A DNA stretch of 35,210 nucleotides from NCBI GenBank assembly GCA_016873935.1, contig VGVT01000022.1, forward strand, positions 1 to 35,210. The letters are read 5' to 3'. The position numbers and the translations under genes are program-made. Source of the stretch: Betaproteobacteria bacterium (lineage in GTDB: Bacteria > Pseudomonadota > Gammaproteobacteria > Burkholderiales > Thiobacillaceae). This document shows positions 24,892 through 35,210 of this stretch, in pieces (within the stretch, counting starts at the first letter, position 1; the number at the start of each line of letters is the position of its first letter). The notes beneath the pieces were generated by a model. It was given only the letters and a program-made list of their open reading frames with translations, ran no database searches and had not been told where the DNA came from.

Positions 24892-25020
24892 TTACTTCTT
24901 CTGGCTCAGCTTCAGGAAGCGGGCCAGCAGAAAAAGCCCCATTGCGATGATGAAGCCGATGGTGAACAGGCTGAGCAAGCCGATGTCCGAGCCGAACAGT
25001 TCCTGCATCACGACGTCCAT
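24892..25020 (-). CDS. DUF3149 family small membrane protein
   Basis: A 42-residue protein: MDVVMQELFGSDIGLLSLF, then a single membrane helix (FTIGFIIAMGLFLLARFL), then KLSQKK. The sequence FGSDIGLLSLFTIGFI is characteristic of DUF3149, a family of unknown function. AAGGAG lies eight bases before the ATG, so it is surely translated. It follows ccoH by 12 bases on the same strand and is probably co-transcribed with the cco accessory genes, so a role in oxidase assembly is possible from context only. Confidence 0.85.
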   Translation of the reverse strand: MDVVMQELFGSDIGLLSLFTIGFIIAMGLFLLARFLKLSQKK

Positions 25021-25032
25021 AGCGTTCTCTCC

Positions 25033-25566
25033 TTAATGTGCCCCACGCGGGGGTGTGGTCGAAATGGGAGCCGAGGCCGCCAACCGCCAGGTGCCGGCCT
25101 CCGTCAGCGACAATTCGCCCGCCAGACGCCAGACTCGGTCGTCCGGTTCAAGGGCGATGCGATGCCTGCCCAGGGGCCCCTCGGCCAGTTCGCCGGCGTA
25201 GTCTCCCTGGGCGGAGCGGAAAAGTTGCACGACGCGATCGCGGGCCGCGTCGGTAGGATGGGCAACGAACAGTTTCAAGCTGGCCGGGGGCGATTCCAAG
25301 CGGCCCTGCAAGGCCACCACGAAACGTCCGCGCTCGGCGCTGATCTCCGCTTGAAGACCCAAAGCCGAGGCGGCCTCGTCCAACTTCGCGTCGGTATTCA
25401 CCACAGTCATGCCCTGCTTCTTGTAGCCCTCGTTCACCAGACTGTCCGGTTTATGGGCGGCGATGAAATAGGTGGCGAAGCTGGCCAACACCGCCGTCGC
25501 GGGCAGACCCGCGATCAGCCAGACCATGGGTTCCTTCCACCAGGCACGCTGCGTAGGTTGGCTCAT
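25033..25566 (-). CDS. ccoH: FixH/CcoH family cbb3 oxidase accessory protein
   Basis: A 177-residue protein with one N-terminal membrane helix (MVWLIAGLPATAVLASFATYFIA, split around residue 14-36) and a periplasmic beta-sandwich domain. The KPDSLVNEGYKKQGM segment just after the helix is the FixH hallmark. FixH/CcoH interacts with the assembling cbb3 oxidase and is needed for its stability. It follows ccoG by 13 bases, in the standard ccoG-ccoH order. Confidence 0.92.
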   Translation of the reverse strand: MSQPTQRAWWKEPMVWLIAGLPATAVLASFATYFIAAHKPDSLVNEGYKKQGMTVVNTDAKLDEAASALGLQAEISAERGRFVVALQGRLESPPASLKLFVAHPTDAARDRVVQLFRSAQGDYAGELAEGPLGRHRIALEPDDRVWRLAGELSLTEAGTWRLAASAPISTTPPRGAH

Positions 25567-25579
25567 GGGCGTGGGATCC

Positions 25580-27001
25580 TCATTTCAGGAAGCTGGACTT
25601 GGCTTCGCGCACGATCCCCGGATCGTCCTCGGCCTGGATGGTCAAAAACACGGGTTGGCTGGGCTTGTTCAGCTTCAGCCGATCGGCGCGCAGGGTAAGG
25701 TTGTGTTCCAGGGTGCCCAGTGCCGGCACCTCCGCGCTGGCACCCGTGGCGACGCTCAGCCCGTCGATGCCCGCGGCACGAATGCTGTAACGATGCGGCC
25801 GGTCATCCATGTTGATGATTTGCAACCGGTACAGATTCTCGATCTGGCCATTTTCCACTTCGCGCGACAGCGTCAAGCGGTCGCGGATCACGTCGGCACG
25901 CAAGGGGATGCGGTTGGCCAGGGTATAGACGAAGGCCACGCAGATGCCGAGCAGAACCACCGTATAGAACAGGGTGCGCGGCCGCATGGTGTGCTTGAGA
26001 ATCTCGCGGTCTTCGTACTTGCCGTCGACGGCGTTCTGTGTCGAATAGCGGATCAGCCCCTTGTGATAGCCCATCTTGTCCATGACCTGATCGCAGGCAT
26101 CGATGCAGGCCGCGCAGCCGATGCACATGTATTGCAGGCCGTTGCGGATATCGATGCCGGTCGGACAGACCTGCACGCAGATGCCGCAGTCGACGCAGTC
26201 GCCCAGGCCCATCGCCTTGTAATCGGCGGACTTCTTGCGCGTACCGCGGGACTCGCCGCGGCGGTAGTCATAGGTGATGATCAGAGTGTCCTGGTCGAAC
26301 ATCACGCTCTGGAAGCGGGCATAGGGGCACATGTACTTGCACACCTGCTCGCGCATGAAACCTGCGAAGCCCCAGGTGGCGAAGCCGTAGAAGAAGATCC
26401 AGAAGGTCTCCCAGGGCCCCAGGGTCCAGGCCAGGAAGGACTGGCCCAGTTCGACGATGGGCGTGAAATACCCGACGAAGGTGAAACCGGTCCACAGCGA
26501 CAACAGCACCCAGGCGACGTGTTTGCCGCCCCGGCGTAGAATCTTTTCGCCGTTCCAGGGCGCGCTGTTGAGCTTCTTCTGTCTGTTGTGGTCGCCCTCG
26601 AACCAGCGCTCCACCCAGGTGAACAACAGGGTGTACACCGTTTGCGGACAGGCATAGCCGCACCACAGCCGGCCGGCCACGGCGGTGAACAGGAACAGGC
26701 CCAGCGCGGAAATGATGAGCAGGGCGGCCAGCCAGATGAAATCCTGGGGCCACAACACGAGGTCGAACAGGTAGAACTTGCGTGCATCGAGGTCGAACAA
26801 CACCGCCTGGCGGTCGTTCCAGTTCAGCCAGGGCAGACCGTAGTAAATAACCTGGGTGAATAGCACCAGCGCGATGCGCCAGTAGTTGAACACACCGGAC
26901 ACCGCGCGCGGATAGATCTTCTGATGGACCTCGTAAAGGGACTTTTCCGTCTCTCCGGATGCGCTGTTGGTGGGGGTATTTTTCGGTGCGTGATCGGTCA
27001 T
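25580..27001 (-). CDS. ccoG: Cytochrome c oxidase accessory protein CcoG (RdxA/FixG)
   Basis: A 473-residue polytopic membrane iron-sulfur protein. It has membrane helices at about 50-70, 90-115, 165-190 and 200-220, then a cytoplasmic ferredoxin-like region with two cluster motifs, CVDCGICVQVCP and CIGCAACIDACD, a further helix (TVVLLGICVAFVYTLA) and a C-terminal beta domain. CcoG is a cupric reductase thought to supply Cu(I) for CcoN. ATG 27001 (MTDHAPKN) was chosen because codons upstream lack homology. A 7-bp GC hairpin (27155-27172) lies between ccoP and ccoG, so ccoGH may be expressed at a lower level than ccoNOQP. Confidence 0.95.
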   Translation of the reverse strand: MTDHAPKNTPTNSASGETEKSLYEVHQKIYPRAVSGVFNYWRIALVLFTQVIYYGLPWLNWNDRQAVLFDLDARKFYLFDLVLWPQDFIWLAALLIISALGLFLFTAVAGRLWCGYACPQTVYTLLFTWVERWFEGDHNRQKKLNSAPWNGEKILRRGGKHVAWVLLSLWTGFTFVGYFTPIVELGQSFLAWTLGPWETFWIFFYGFATWGFAGFMREQVCKYMCPYARFQSVMFDQDTLIITYDYRRGESRGTRKKSADYKAMGLGDCVDCGICVQVCPTGIDIRNGLQYMCIGCAACIDACDQVMDKMGYHKGLIRYSTQNAVDGKYEDREILKHTMRPRTLFYTVVLLGICVAFVYTLANRIPLRADVIRDRLTLSREVENGQIENLYRLQIINMDDRPHRYSIRAAGIDGLSVATGASAEVPALGTLEHNLTLRADRLKLNKPSQPVFLTIQAEDDPGIVREAKSSFLK

Positions 27002-27154
27002 GATGCGCTTGAATCCTCCGCCGCGCGGGATCGCATTGCGCGGCCTTACTGAAGTGCTCGATGTGGCGGCGGAATCGCCCGGCGATCTGTCTGGCCGGAT
27101 CAACCGCCCTCGCCCGGAATGCGCTTCACTCGTTGGAATGAAGCGGATTCCGAG

Positions 27155-27172
27155 GCCGGCCCGAGGGCCGGC
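27155..27172 (-). terminator. GC hairpin between ccoP and ccoG
   Basis: Arms GCCGGCC and GGCCGGC around a 4-base loop, in the 192-base gap between the ccoP stop and the ccoG start. There is no T-run in minus sense. It may be a partial terminator or a 3' stabiliser of the ccoNOQP message. Confidence 0.4.
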
Positions 27173-27193
27173 GACGGTATGCTTGCAGCGCGC

Positions 27194-28177
27194 TTACTGG
27201 TTGGCCGGCGCGGGAGCGGCTTCAGTTGGCACGGTTTCAGCCGGCGGGGCAACCGGCGCAGGCTTGGCGCCACCGCCGAGGCCCCAGACATAGGCGGCCA
27301 GCAGGTGCACCTTGGCCTCTCCCAGATGCGCCTGGGCAGGCATGCCACCCTTGCGGCCCTTGACGATGCTTTCGATGATGGCTGCTTCGCTGCCACCATA
27401 CTGCCAAGCGTCATCGACGATGTTGGGGAAGCCGGCAGCATTGTTGCCCTTGCCGTCCTCGCCGTGGCAACCGGCGCAAGCTGCGTACTTCTCCTTGCCG
27501 ACCGCCGCCAGGGCAGCGTCATGCGGCTTGCCGCCGAGGGCCAGGACGTAGTGGGCCACTTCCTTGGCACCCTGTTCGTCACCGGCCAGGCCACCCGGCA
27601 TCTCGCCGACGCGGCCATCGGCGATGCTGGCCTTGACCTCGTCGGGCGTACCGCCGAACAGCCACTGGGCATCCGTCAGGTTGGGGAAGCCGCGGGCGCC
27701 CTGCGCGTCGGAACCGTGGCACTGCGAGCAGTAGGTCAGGTAGAGACGCTTACCCATCTCCTGGGCCTTGGGGTCCGCGGCCACGCTCATGATGTCCTGA
27801 CCCAGGAAGGGCTGGAACACCTTGTTGAACTCGGCGTCCACCCGCTCCTTCTCCTGCTTGTAGGCATCGGCGGAAGACCAGTTCCACACGCCGGCGAACT
27901 TGCCCATGCCCGGGTACAGCACCAAGTAGATGATGCCGAAGGCGACGAGCGCGTAGAACAGCCACATCCACCAGCGCGGCAGTGGGTTGTTGAGTTCCTG
28001 TAAATCGCCGTCCCAGGTGGGATGCAGGACTTCCGCCTGCTGTCCGGGGGCGAGCTTCTCCGTGGTCTGGCTGTACAGGATCCAGAGCGAGAAGAGAATG
28101 CCCAGGATGGTGAGGGCAGCGATGTAGTAGTGCCAGAAATCGCTGATGAAGTCGGGAACCGCATATCCAGCAATCAT
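27194..28177 (-). CDS. ccoP: cbb3 oxidase subunit III, dihaem cytochrome c
   Basis: A 327-residue membrane-anchored dihaem c-type cytochrome. Two N-terminal helices (about 17-37 and 70-88) anchor it. Haem sites are CSQCH (150-154) and CAGCH (234-238), each followed by a Met ligand in EMPGG and GGMPAQ. It accepts electrons from soluble cytochromes and passes them to CcoO and CcoN. The C-terminus ends in a Pro/Ala-rich tail. It is the fourth gene of the ccoNOQP operon, 13 bases after ccoQ. Confidence 0.97.
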   Translation of the reverse strand: MIAGYAVPDFISDFWHYYIAALTILGILFSLWILYSQTTEKLAPGQQAEVLHPTWDGDLQELNNPLPRWWMWLFYALVAFGIIYLVLYPGMGKFAGVWNWSSADAYKQEKERVDAEFNKVFQPFLGQDIMSVAADPKAQEMGKRLYLTYCSQCHGSDAQGARGFPNLTDAQWLFGGTPDEVKASIADGRVGEMPGGLAGDEQGAKEVAHYVLALGGKPHDAALAAVGKEKYAACAGCHGEDGKGNNAAGFPNIVDDAWQYGGSEAAIIESIVKGRKGGMPAQAHLGEAKVHLLAAYVWGLGGGAKPAPVAPPAETVPTEAAPAPANQ

Positions 28178-28190
28178 GTGTATCTCCTAT

Positions 28191-28352
28191 TCAGTCCGGC
28201 TTGCGGGCATCCTCGGGATCCTCCCGGAACGGGAGGTTGGCGGCGTCCTCGAACTTCTGCTTGTTGCCCTTGCGATAGGCCCACCAGACGATGGCGATGA
28301 ACAGCAGGAAGAAGATGACGGTCACCAGGGACCCGAAAACGCCCGCGTCCAT
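28191..28352 (-). CDS. ccoQ: cbb3 oxidase subunit CcoQ (FixQ)
   Basis: A 53-residue single-helix membrane protein: MDAGVFGSLVTVIFFLLFIA then IVWWAYRKGNKQKFEDAANL, with the W-A-Y-R-K and E-x-A motifs of CcoQ. It stabilises the CcoN/O/P complex. It starts one base after the ccoO stop codon, so it is translationally coupled. Confidence 0.95.
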   Translation of the reverse strand: MDAGVFGSLVTVIFFLLFIAIVWWAYRKGNKQKFEDAANLPFREDPEDARKPD

Positions 28353-28353
28353 G

Positions 28354-28965
28354 TCACTCGGCCTTGGGGCCGGAAGTCCCGAGCACCTGCATGTACGCGA
28401 TCAGCGCGTCCATCTCGGTCTTGCCTTCCAGCATCTTCGGCGCCTCGGCGATTTCCTCTTCCGTGTAGCCGTGGCCAACAACGTTCAGGGTACGCATCTT
28501 CGCCTGAATGTTGGCGGCATCGGCCGGCGCGTCGGCGAGCCAGGGATAGGCGGGCATGTTGGACTCGGGCACCACATCGCGCGGGTTCATCATGTGCACG
28601 TAATGCCATTCGTCGGAGTAACGGCCGCCGACCCGGTGCAGATCGGGACCGGTGCGCTTGGAGCCCCACTGGAACGGACGGTCGTAGACGAACTCGCCCG
28701 CCACGGAGAAGTGGCCGTAGCGCTCGGTCTCGGCGCGGAACGGACGGATCATCTGCGAGTGGCAGTTGTAGCAGCCTTCCCGCACATAGATATCGCGGCC
28801 GGTCAATTGCAGCGCGTTGTAGGGCTTGAGGCCGGGCACGGGTTCCGTGGTGGACTTCTGGAAGAACAGCGGGACGATCTGCACCAGGCCACCCACGGAG
28901 ATGACCAGGAAGGTCAGCACCATCAGCCAGCCGATGTTCTTTTCAAGGGTCTTGTGCGAAAACAT
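28354..28965 (-). CDS. ccoO: cbb3 oxidase subunit II, monohaem cytochrome c
   Basis: A 203-residue protein with an N-terminal membrane helix (about 11-33) and one haem c site CYNCH (65-69), with the axial Met in [24 protein letters not shown], the family hallmark, follows the haem site. The ATG at 28965 ([10 protein letters not shown]) is the family start. It lies 17 bases after ccoN. Electrons from CcoP pass through it to the binuclear centre. Confidence 0.97.
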   Translation of the reverse strand: MFSHKTLEKNIGWLMVLTFLVISVGGLVQIVPLFFQKSTTEPVPGLKPYNALQLTGRDIYVREGCYNCHSQMIRPFRAETERYGHFSVAGEFVYDRPFQWGSKRTGPDLHRVGGRYSDEWHYVHMMNPRDVVPESNMPAYPWLADAPADAANIQAKMRTLNVVGHGYTEEEIAEAPKMLEGKTEMDALIAYMQVLGTSGPKAE

Positions 28966-28982
28966 GCGTGTCTCCTTGTCCG

Positions 28983-30434
28983 TTAAGCCGCGACGGCTTG
29001 AGGGATGCGAGCGTCGTTGACGGCCTTGCCGGCGGCGACGGTCTTCCACACGTTGTAGGCCATCAGCAGCATTCCGGCGAAGAACATGGTGCCGCCGATC
29101 AGACGGATGGTGTAGAAGGGATACATCGCGTTCACGGACTGCGCGAAGCTGTAGGTCAGCGTGCCGTCAGCGTTGGTGGCGCGCCACATCAGACCTTGCG
29201 CGACACCGGCAATCCACAGCGCGGCGATGTACAGCACGACACCGATGGTCGACCACCAGAAGTGCACGTTGATGAGACGGGTGCTCCACATCTCTTCGCG
29301 GCCGAACAGGCGCGGGATCAGGTAGTACAGCGAGCCGATGGAGATCATCGCGACCCAGCCCAGGGCGCCGGAGTGCACGTGACCGATGGTCCACTCGGTG
29401 TAGTGGGACAGCGCGTTCACGGTCTTCACCGACATCATCGGGCCTTCGAAGGTCGACATGCCATAGAAGGACAGGGCGGTGATCAGGAACTTCAGGATCG
29501 GATCGGTGCGCAGCTTATGCCAGGCGCCGGACAGGGTCATGATGCCGTTCATCATGCCGCCCCAGGACGGCGCGATCAGCATCAGCGAGAAGACCACGCC
29601 GAGCGACTGCGCCCAGTCGGGCAGCGCGGTATACAACAGGTGGTGCGGGCCGGCCCACATGTAGATAAAGTTCAGGGACCAGAAGTGCACGATGGACAGC
29701 CGGTAGGAGAAGATGGGCCGGCCGGCCTGCTTGGGCACGAAGTAGTACATCATGCCGAGGAAGGCGGTGGTCAGGAAGAAGCCCACGGCGTTGTGGCCGT
29801 ACCACCACTGCACCATGGCGTCATGCACGCCGGCGTAGGCGGAGTAGGACTTCCACCAGGAGGTGGCGTCGCCGCCCAGGATCCACGGCAGCTGGGCGCT
29901 GTTGACGATGTGCAGCACCGCGATGGTGATGATGAAGGCGCCGAAGAACCAGTTGGCCACGTAGATGTGCTGGGTCTTGCGGATGACCACCGTGCCCAGG
30001 AAGAGAATGGCATAAGCCACCCAGACCACGGCGATGAGCAGGTCGATGGGCCATTCCAGTTCGGCGTATTCCTTGCCGGAGGTGACGCCCAGCGGCAGCG
30101 ACACGGCCGCCAGCAGGATGACCAGTTGCCAGCCCCAGAACACGAACGAGGCCAGTCCGTCGGACAGCAGACGCGTCTGGCAGGTTCGCTGGACGATGTA
30201 CAGCGAGGTGGCGAACAGCGCGCAACCACCGAAGGCGAAGATCACCGCGTTGGTATGCAGGGGACGGATGCGTCCGTAGGAAAGATAGGGAGCCAACGGT
30301 CCCAGAGCTTCGGTTAAGGCGGGCCAGATCAACTGGGCGGACAGAATTACGCCCACCAGCATTCCGACGATTCCCCACACCACCGTCATGATGGCGAATT
30401 GTCGGACGACCTTGTAGTTGTATGTCGCTTCCAT
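28983..30434 (-). CDS. ccoN: cbb3 oxidase catalytic subunit I
   Basis: A 483-residue, 12-helix haem-copper oxidase subunit. Haem b and b3 / CuB ligands are visible in [35 protein letters not shown] and [12 protein letters not shown]. The tyrosine of the His-Tyr crosslink is expected in the family position within [14 protein letters not shown]. The enzyme reduces oxygen with very high affinity and pumps protons. ATG 30434 has AAGGAG six bases upstream. Expression is probably driven from the FNR/ANR-type box at 30511-30524, so it would be made at low oxygen. Confidence 0.98.
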   Translation of the reverse strand: MEATYNYKVVRQFAIMTVVWGIVGMLVGVILSAQLIWPALTEALGPLAPYLSYGRIRPLHTNAVIFAFGGCALFATSLYIVQRTCQTRLLSDGLASFVFWGWQLVILLAAVSLPLGVTSGKEYAELEWPIDLLIAVVWVAYAILFLGTVVIRKTQHIYVANWFFGAFIITIAVLHIVNSAQLPWILGGDATSWWKSYSAYAGVHDAMVQWWYGHNAVGFFLTTAFLGMMYYFVPKQAGRPIFSYRLSIVHFWSLNFIYMWAGPHHLLYTALPDWAQSLGVVFSLMLIAPSWGGMMNGIMTLSGAWHKLRTDPILKFLITALSFYGMSTFEGPMMSVKTVNALSHYTEWTIGHVHSGALGWVAMISIGSLYYLIPRLFGREEMWSTRLINVHFWWSTIGVVLYIAALWIAGVAQGLMWRATNADGTLTYSFAQSVNAMYPFYTIRLIGGTMFFAGMLLMAYNVWKTVAAGKAVNDARIPQAVAA

Positions 30435-30510
30435 ACGGGTCTCCTTGAGCACTTAGGCTGGGTTGAAAAACGAACGCCGAAAAATCGACATTCAAATCCT
30501 AAAAAGTCGC

Positions 30511-30524
30511 TTGATCTATGTCAA
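30511..30524 (-). promoter_or_regulatory. FNR/ANR-type box upstream of ccoN
   Basis: TTGACATAGATCAA in minus sense matches the consensus TTGAT-N4-ATCAA with one difference (C for T in the left half). It lies about 83 bases before the ccoN start. A GATTTT at about 30486-30481 could be the -10, which would place the box near -42, the class II activator position. The left arm includes the ccoS stop codon. Confidence 0.8.
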
Positions 30525-30718
30525 TGGGCATTATCACTTGTTTTTTTGGTTTGCGTAGACTCTTCGGAAGATGGGCGAAGATCATCGTCGAGCAAGATTC
30601 GGTGCGCCGGTCCCTCCATGTCCTCGAACTGCCCGCTGCGCACGGCCCACAGAAACACCACGGCGATGAACGCGACGAAGACGAGGCTCAGAGGGATCAA
30701 TAAATACAGAATATCCAT
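30521..30718 (-). CDS. ccoS: cbb3 oxidase assembly protein CcoS
   Basis: A 65-residue protein with one membrane helix (about 3-26, YLLIPLSLVFVAFIAVVFLW) and the CcoS hallmark SGQFEDMEGPAHRILLDDD. CcoS is needed for cofactor insertion into CcoN. AAGGAA lies six bases before the ATG. It follows ccoI by 63 bases, and its stop codon is part of the FNR-type box that serves ccoN, so the two operons are packed end to end. Confidence 0.95.
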   Translation of the reverse strand: MDILYLLIPLSLVFVAFIAVVFLWAVRSGQFEDMEGPAHRILLDDDLRPSSEESTQTKKTSDNAH

Positions 30719-30781
30719 TGATTTCCTTTATGTCGGAGCGGATGGTAGGGGCCAAGCCGCGGTCGACGCAATCAATAATCT

Positions 30782-33217
<2,436 letters not shown>

Positions 33218-33228
33218 GAAGATCGATT

Positions 33229-34026
33229 CTACCCGGCGCCGCCGCTCCGTTCCTCGAACAGACGATTGGCTAGGGCGGCGAACTGCGCCACCGACAGGGT
33301 TTCGCCGCGCCGGCCCGGATCGATGCCCAGCCCGGCAAACAGGGCGTCGTCGACCAGGCCCTTGAGGGTGTTGCGCAGGGTCTTGCGGCGTTGCCCGAAG
33401 GCCCGCGCCACCACCTCGGAAAACAGGGCGGCGTCCTGATACGGCACCCCCTCGGCCGGCAGCGGCAGCAGGCGGACGATGGCGGAGTCGACCTTGGGAG
33501 GCGGCCGGAAGGCGCCGGGCGGCACGATGAACAGCTTCTCCACGCGGAAGCGCGCCTGCAACATCACGGACAGGCGGCCGTAGTCCGGCGTCCCCGGTGC
33601 CGCCACCATGCGGTCCACCACCTCTTTTTGCAGCATGAACACCATGTCGCGGATCGCCGCGGCGTGCTCGGCCAGATGGAACAACAGGGGCGAGGAGATG
33701 TTGTAGGGCAGGTTGCCCACCACGCGCAGGTCGGAACCCAATTCATGGAATGGGAAACGCAGGGCGTCGGCGCGGTGGATGATCAGGCGGCCGGCGGGGA
33801 ATTCCGCTTCCAGGCGTGTCACCATGTCCCGGTCCAGTTCCACCACATGCAGATGTTCCAGGGTCTCCAGCAGGGGCCGCGTCAGGGCGCCGGGTCCGGG
33901 ACCGATCTCCACCATGCGGTCGCCGGCTTGCGGCCGGATGGCGGCGACGATGCGGCCGATGTAATGGCCGTCCACCAGGAAATGCTGGCCGAGCGACTTC
34001 TTGGCGCGAGGCAGGCCGGCGTTCAT
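33229..34026 (-). CDS. rsmA: 16S rRNA dimethyladenosine transferase RsmA/KsgA
   Basis: A 265-residue SAM-dependent methyltransferase that dimethylates two adjacent adenosines near the 3' end of 16S rRNA. The N-terminus [16 protein letters not shown] is the family start, with SAM motif [16 protein letters not shown] and catalytic [14 protein letters not shown]. The ATG overlaps the pdxA stop (ATGA), which is the usual pdxA-rsmA arrangement. Confidence 0.97.
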   Translation of the reverse strand: MNAGLPRAKKSLGQHFLVDGHYIGRIVAAIRPQAGDRMVEIGPGPGALTRPLLETLEHLHVVELDRDMVTRLEAEFPAGRLIIHRADALRFPFHELGSDLRVVGNLPYNISSPLLFHLAEHAAAIRDMVFMLQKEVVDRMVAAPGTPDYGRLSVMLQARFRVEKLFIVPPGAFRPPPKVDSAIVRLLPLPAEGVPYQDAALFSEVVARAFGQRRKTLRNTLKGLVDDALFAGLGIDPGRRGETLSVAQFAALANRLFEERSGGAG

Positions 34027-34991
34027 GAACCGGCCCGGTGCCCGGCCATGCGGTGGGCGGTCTCCAGGGCGACCCGCAGGCTACCCACCTCGATGCGGCC
34101 CGTACCGGCGCGGTCCAGGGCGGTGCCGTGGTCCACCGAGGTGCGGACGATGGGCAAGCCCAGGGTGATGTTGACGCCCTCGCCGAAGCTGGCGTGCTTC
34201 AGCACCGGCAGGCCCTGGTCGTGGTACATGGCCAGCACGGCGTCGGCGGCTTCCAGGTTCCCGCGCTGGAACAGCGTGTCGGCGGGGAGGGGACCCACCA
34301 GATCCAAGCCTTCCGCGCGTAGCGATGCCAGTACCGGCTCGATCAACTCGATCTCCTCGCGGCCCAAATGACCGCCCTCCCCCGCGTGGGGATTGAGGCC
34401 GGCCACCAGGATGCGTGGCCGCGCGAGGCCGAAATCCCGGCGCAGGCCGGCGTGGAGAATGCGCAGGGTCTGCGTCAACCCATCCCGGGTCAGGGCATCG
34501 GGCACCTCCCGCAAGGGCAGATGGGTGGTGGCCAGGGCGACGCGCATGCCGCCGCCAGCCAGCATCATCACCACCCTGGGGGTTGCGGTCAGCTCGGCGA
34601 GGAATTCGGTATGGCCAGTGAAAGCCACGCCGGCGTCGTTGATCACGCCCTTGTGCACCGGGCCGGTGACCAGGCCGGCGAACTCGCCCGCCAGGCAGCC
34701 CGCCACGGCGCGGCGCAGGGTCTCCAATACATATTGGCCGTTGGCGGGGTCGAGCCGGCCCGCCTCGACCGGGGCGGGGGCGGGCAGATGCAGCAGCGAG
34801 AGCGGGGCCGCGGCATGCGCGGAGTACTCGGGGAGCGCGATCGACAGTCCCAGGAGGGCTGCCCGCCTGGACAGCACATCACGGTCCGCCAGCACGACCA
34901 CCGGGACCGGCGGCGGCGCCTGGGCGAGCAGGACGCAGAGGTCCGGGCCGATGCCCGCCGGTTCGCCGGCGGTTAGAATCAGGGGTGGCAA
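34023..34991 (-). CDS. pdxA: 4-hydroxythreonine-4-phosphate dehydrogenase PdxA
   Basis: A 322-residue NAD-dependent, metal-binding enzyme of pyridoxal phosphate synthesis. Family motifs are [15 protein letters not shown] at the N-terminus, [39 protein letters not shown] and [10 protein letters not shown], which include the three metal-binding His residues. Start: I chose the TTG at 34991, directly before [10 protein letters not shown]. The frame opens at a GTG at 35027, but that lies inside the terminator hairpin of the preceding gene and adds non-homologous residues. A TTG start implies modest translation. Confidence 0.93.
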   Translation of the reverse strand: MPPLILTAGEPAGIGPDLCVLLAQAPPPVPVVVLADRDVLSRRAALLGLSIALPEYSAHAAAPLSLLHLPAPAPVEAGRLDPANGQYVLETLRRAVAGCLAGEFAGLVTGPVHKGVINDAGVAFTGHTEFLAELTATPRVVMMLAGGGMRVALATTHLPLREVPDALTRDGLTQTLRILHAGLRRDFGLARPRILVAGLNPHAGEGGHLGREEIELIEPVLASLRAEGLDLVGPLPADTLFQRGNLEAADAVLAMYHDQGLPVLKHASFGEGVNITLGLPIVRTSVDHGTALDRAGTGRIEVGSLRVALETAHRMAGHRAGS

Positions 34992-35013
34992 GCGCTCGAT
35001 CTCAAATAAACAA

Positions 35014-35038
35014 AAGGGGGTGGCCACGCCACCCCCTT
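35014..35038 (-). terminator. Rho-independent terminator of the YccA-family gene
   Basis: AAGGGGGTGGC and GCCACCCCCTT form a perfect 11-bp stem with a 3-base loop; in minus sense TTTTGTTTATTTG follows. It separates the membrane-protein gene from pdxA. Confidence 0.9.
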
Positions 35039-35058
35039 GGGTCGGCCGGAAAGCCGAA

Positions 35059-35210
35059 TCAGTCCCGCTCGCCCATGAAGGCGCCCAGCAGGTGCAGCAG
35101 GCTGGTGAACAGGTTGTAGATGGAGACGTACAGGCCGATGGTGGCCAGCACGTAGTTGGTTTCGCCGCCGTTCACGATCTCGCCGGTCTGCCAGAGGATC
35201 ATGCCGCACA
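35059..35210 (-). CDS. Bax inhibitor-1 / YccA family membrane protein (C-terminal part)
   Basis: The last about 50 residues, cut by the window edge: [18 protein letters not shown], then [24 protein letters not shown] (split near the helix centre) and MGERD. The Asp/Asn-rich ending and IYNLFTSLL match the last helix of the BI-1/YccA family. It would be an inner-membrane protein; YccA inhibits FtsH in Escherichia coli, but the exact member cannot be told from this part. Confidence 0.9.
   Translation of the reverse strand, partial: CGMILWQTGEIVNGGETNYVLATIGLYVSIYNLFTSLLHLLGAFMGERD

Noticed and set aside
34992..35027. GTG start of pdxA giving 12 more residues
   Set aside because: The codon lies inside the terminator hairpin of the preceding gene and the added residues do not match PdxA.

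Overview
The window looks like the chromosome of a GC-rich, motile, sulfur-oxidising betaproteobacterium, most likely of the Thiobacillaceae type. The evidence is a dissimilatory sat / aprB / aprA locus, a complete cbb3 oxidase locus (ccoNOQPGH plus ccoS and ccoI), a cheYZA chemotaxis block with the enteric/beta-type phosphatase CheZ, and fliH-fliI. The genus is inferred from gene content only.

Layout. 1-1073: a lower-GC accessory stretch with a gene remnant and one orphan gene, ending at the 3' end of a tRNA-Arg(CCU), a classic integration site. 1321-4322: a DksA/TraR-type zinc-finger protein, the ABC-F ATPase Uup (carrying a small in-frame palindromic insertion) and a secreted Gly/His-rich protein. 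4365-10032: a sulfotransferase facing a tightly overlapping three-gene operon made of a ThDP (acetolactate-synthase-like) enzyme, a large GT-A-like protein and a PaaK/CapK-like adenylating enzyme. This is the least explained set in the window and the best candidate for an undescribed pathway. 10081-10809: a HigBA-like toxin-antitoxin pair with a palindromic operator and an apparently leaderless start.

11039-16214: the sulfur-oxidation locus on the minus strand, ordered sat, aprB, aprA, then a YkgJ-type cysteine-cluster protein. A terminator-like hairpin and an inverted array of 7-base repeats lie between sat and aprB. 16350-18416: a lipoprotein, an AIM24-family protein and a SixA phosphatase on the plus strand. 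18442-22754 (minus): cheY, cheZ, cheA and an EAL-HDOD protein; cheY has an abnormal 5' end at the point where it meets divergent fliH. 22773-24838 (plus): fliH-fliI, separated from the usual fliG and fliJ neighbours.

24892-35210 (minus): from its promoter side, a YccA/Bax-inhibitor fragment, pdxA-rsmA, ccoI-ccoS, then an FNR/ANR-type box and ccoNOQP-ccoG-ccoH and a DUF3149 micro-protein.

How it works together: AprBA and Sat oxidise sulfite to sulfate through APS, generating ATP. The electrons probably end in a respiratory chain whose high-affinity cbb3 oxidase is encoded here and appears to be induced at low oxygen by an FNR-type regulator. The chemotaxis and flagellar genes would let the cell position itself at redox interfaces. 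No membrane acceptor for AprBA (QmoABC or AprM) is encoded in the window.
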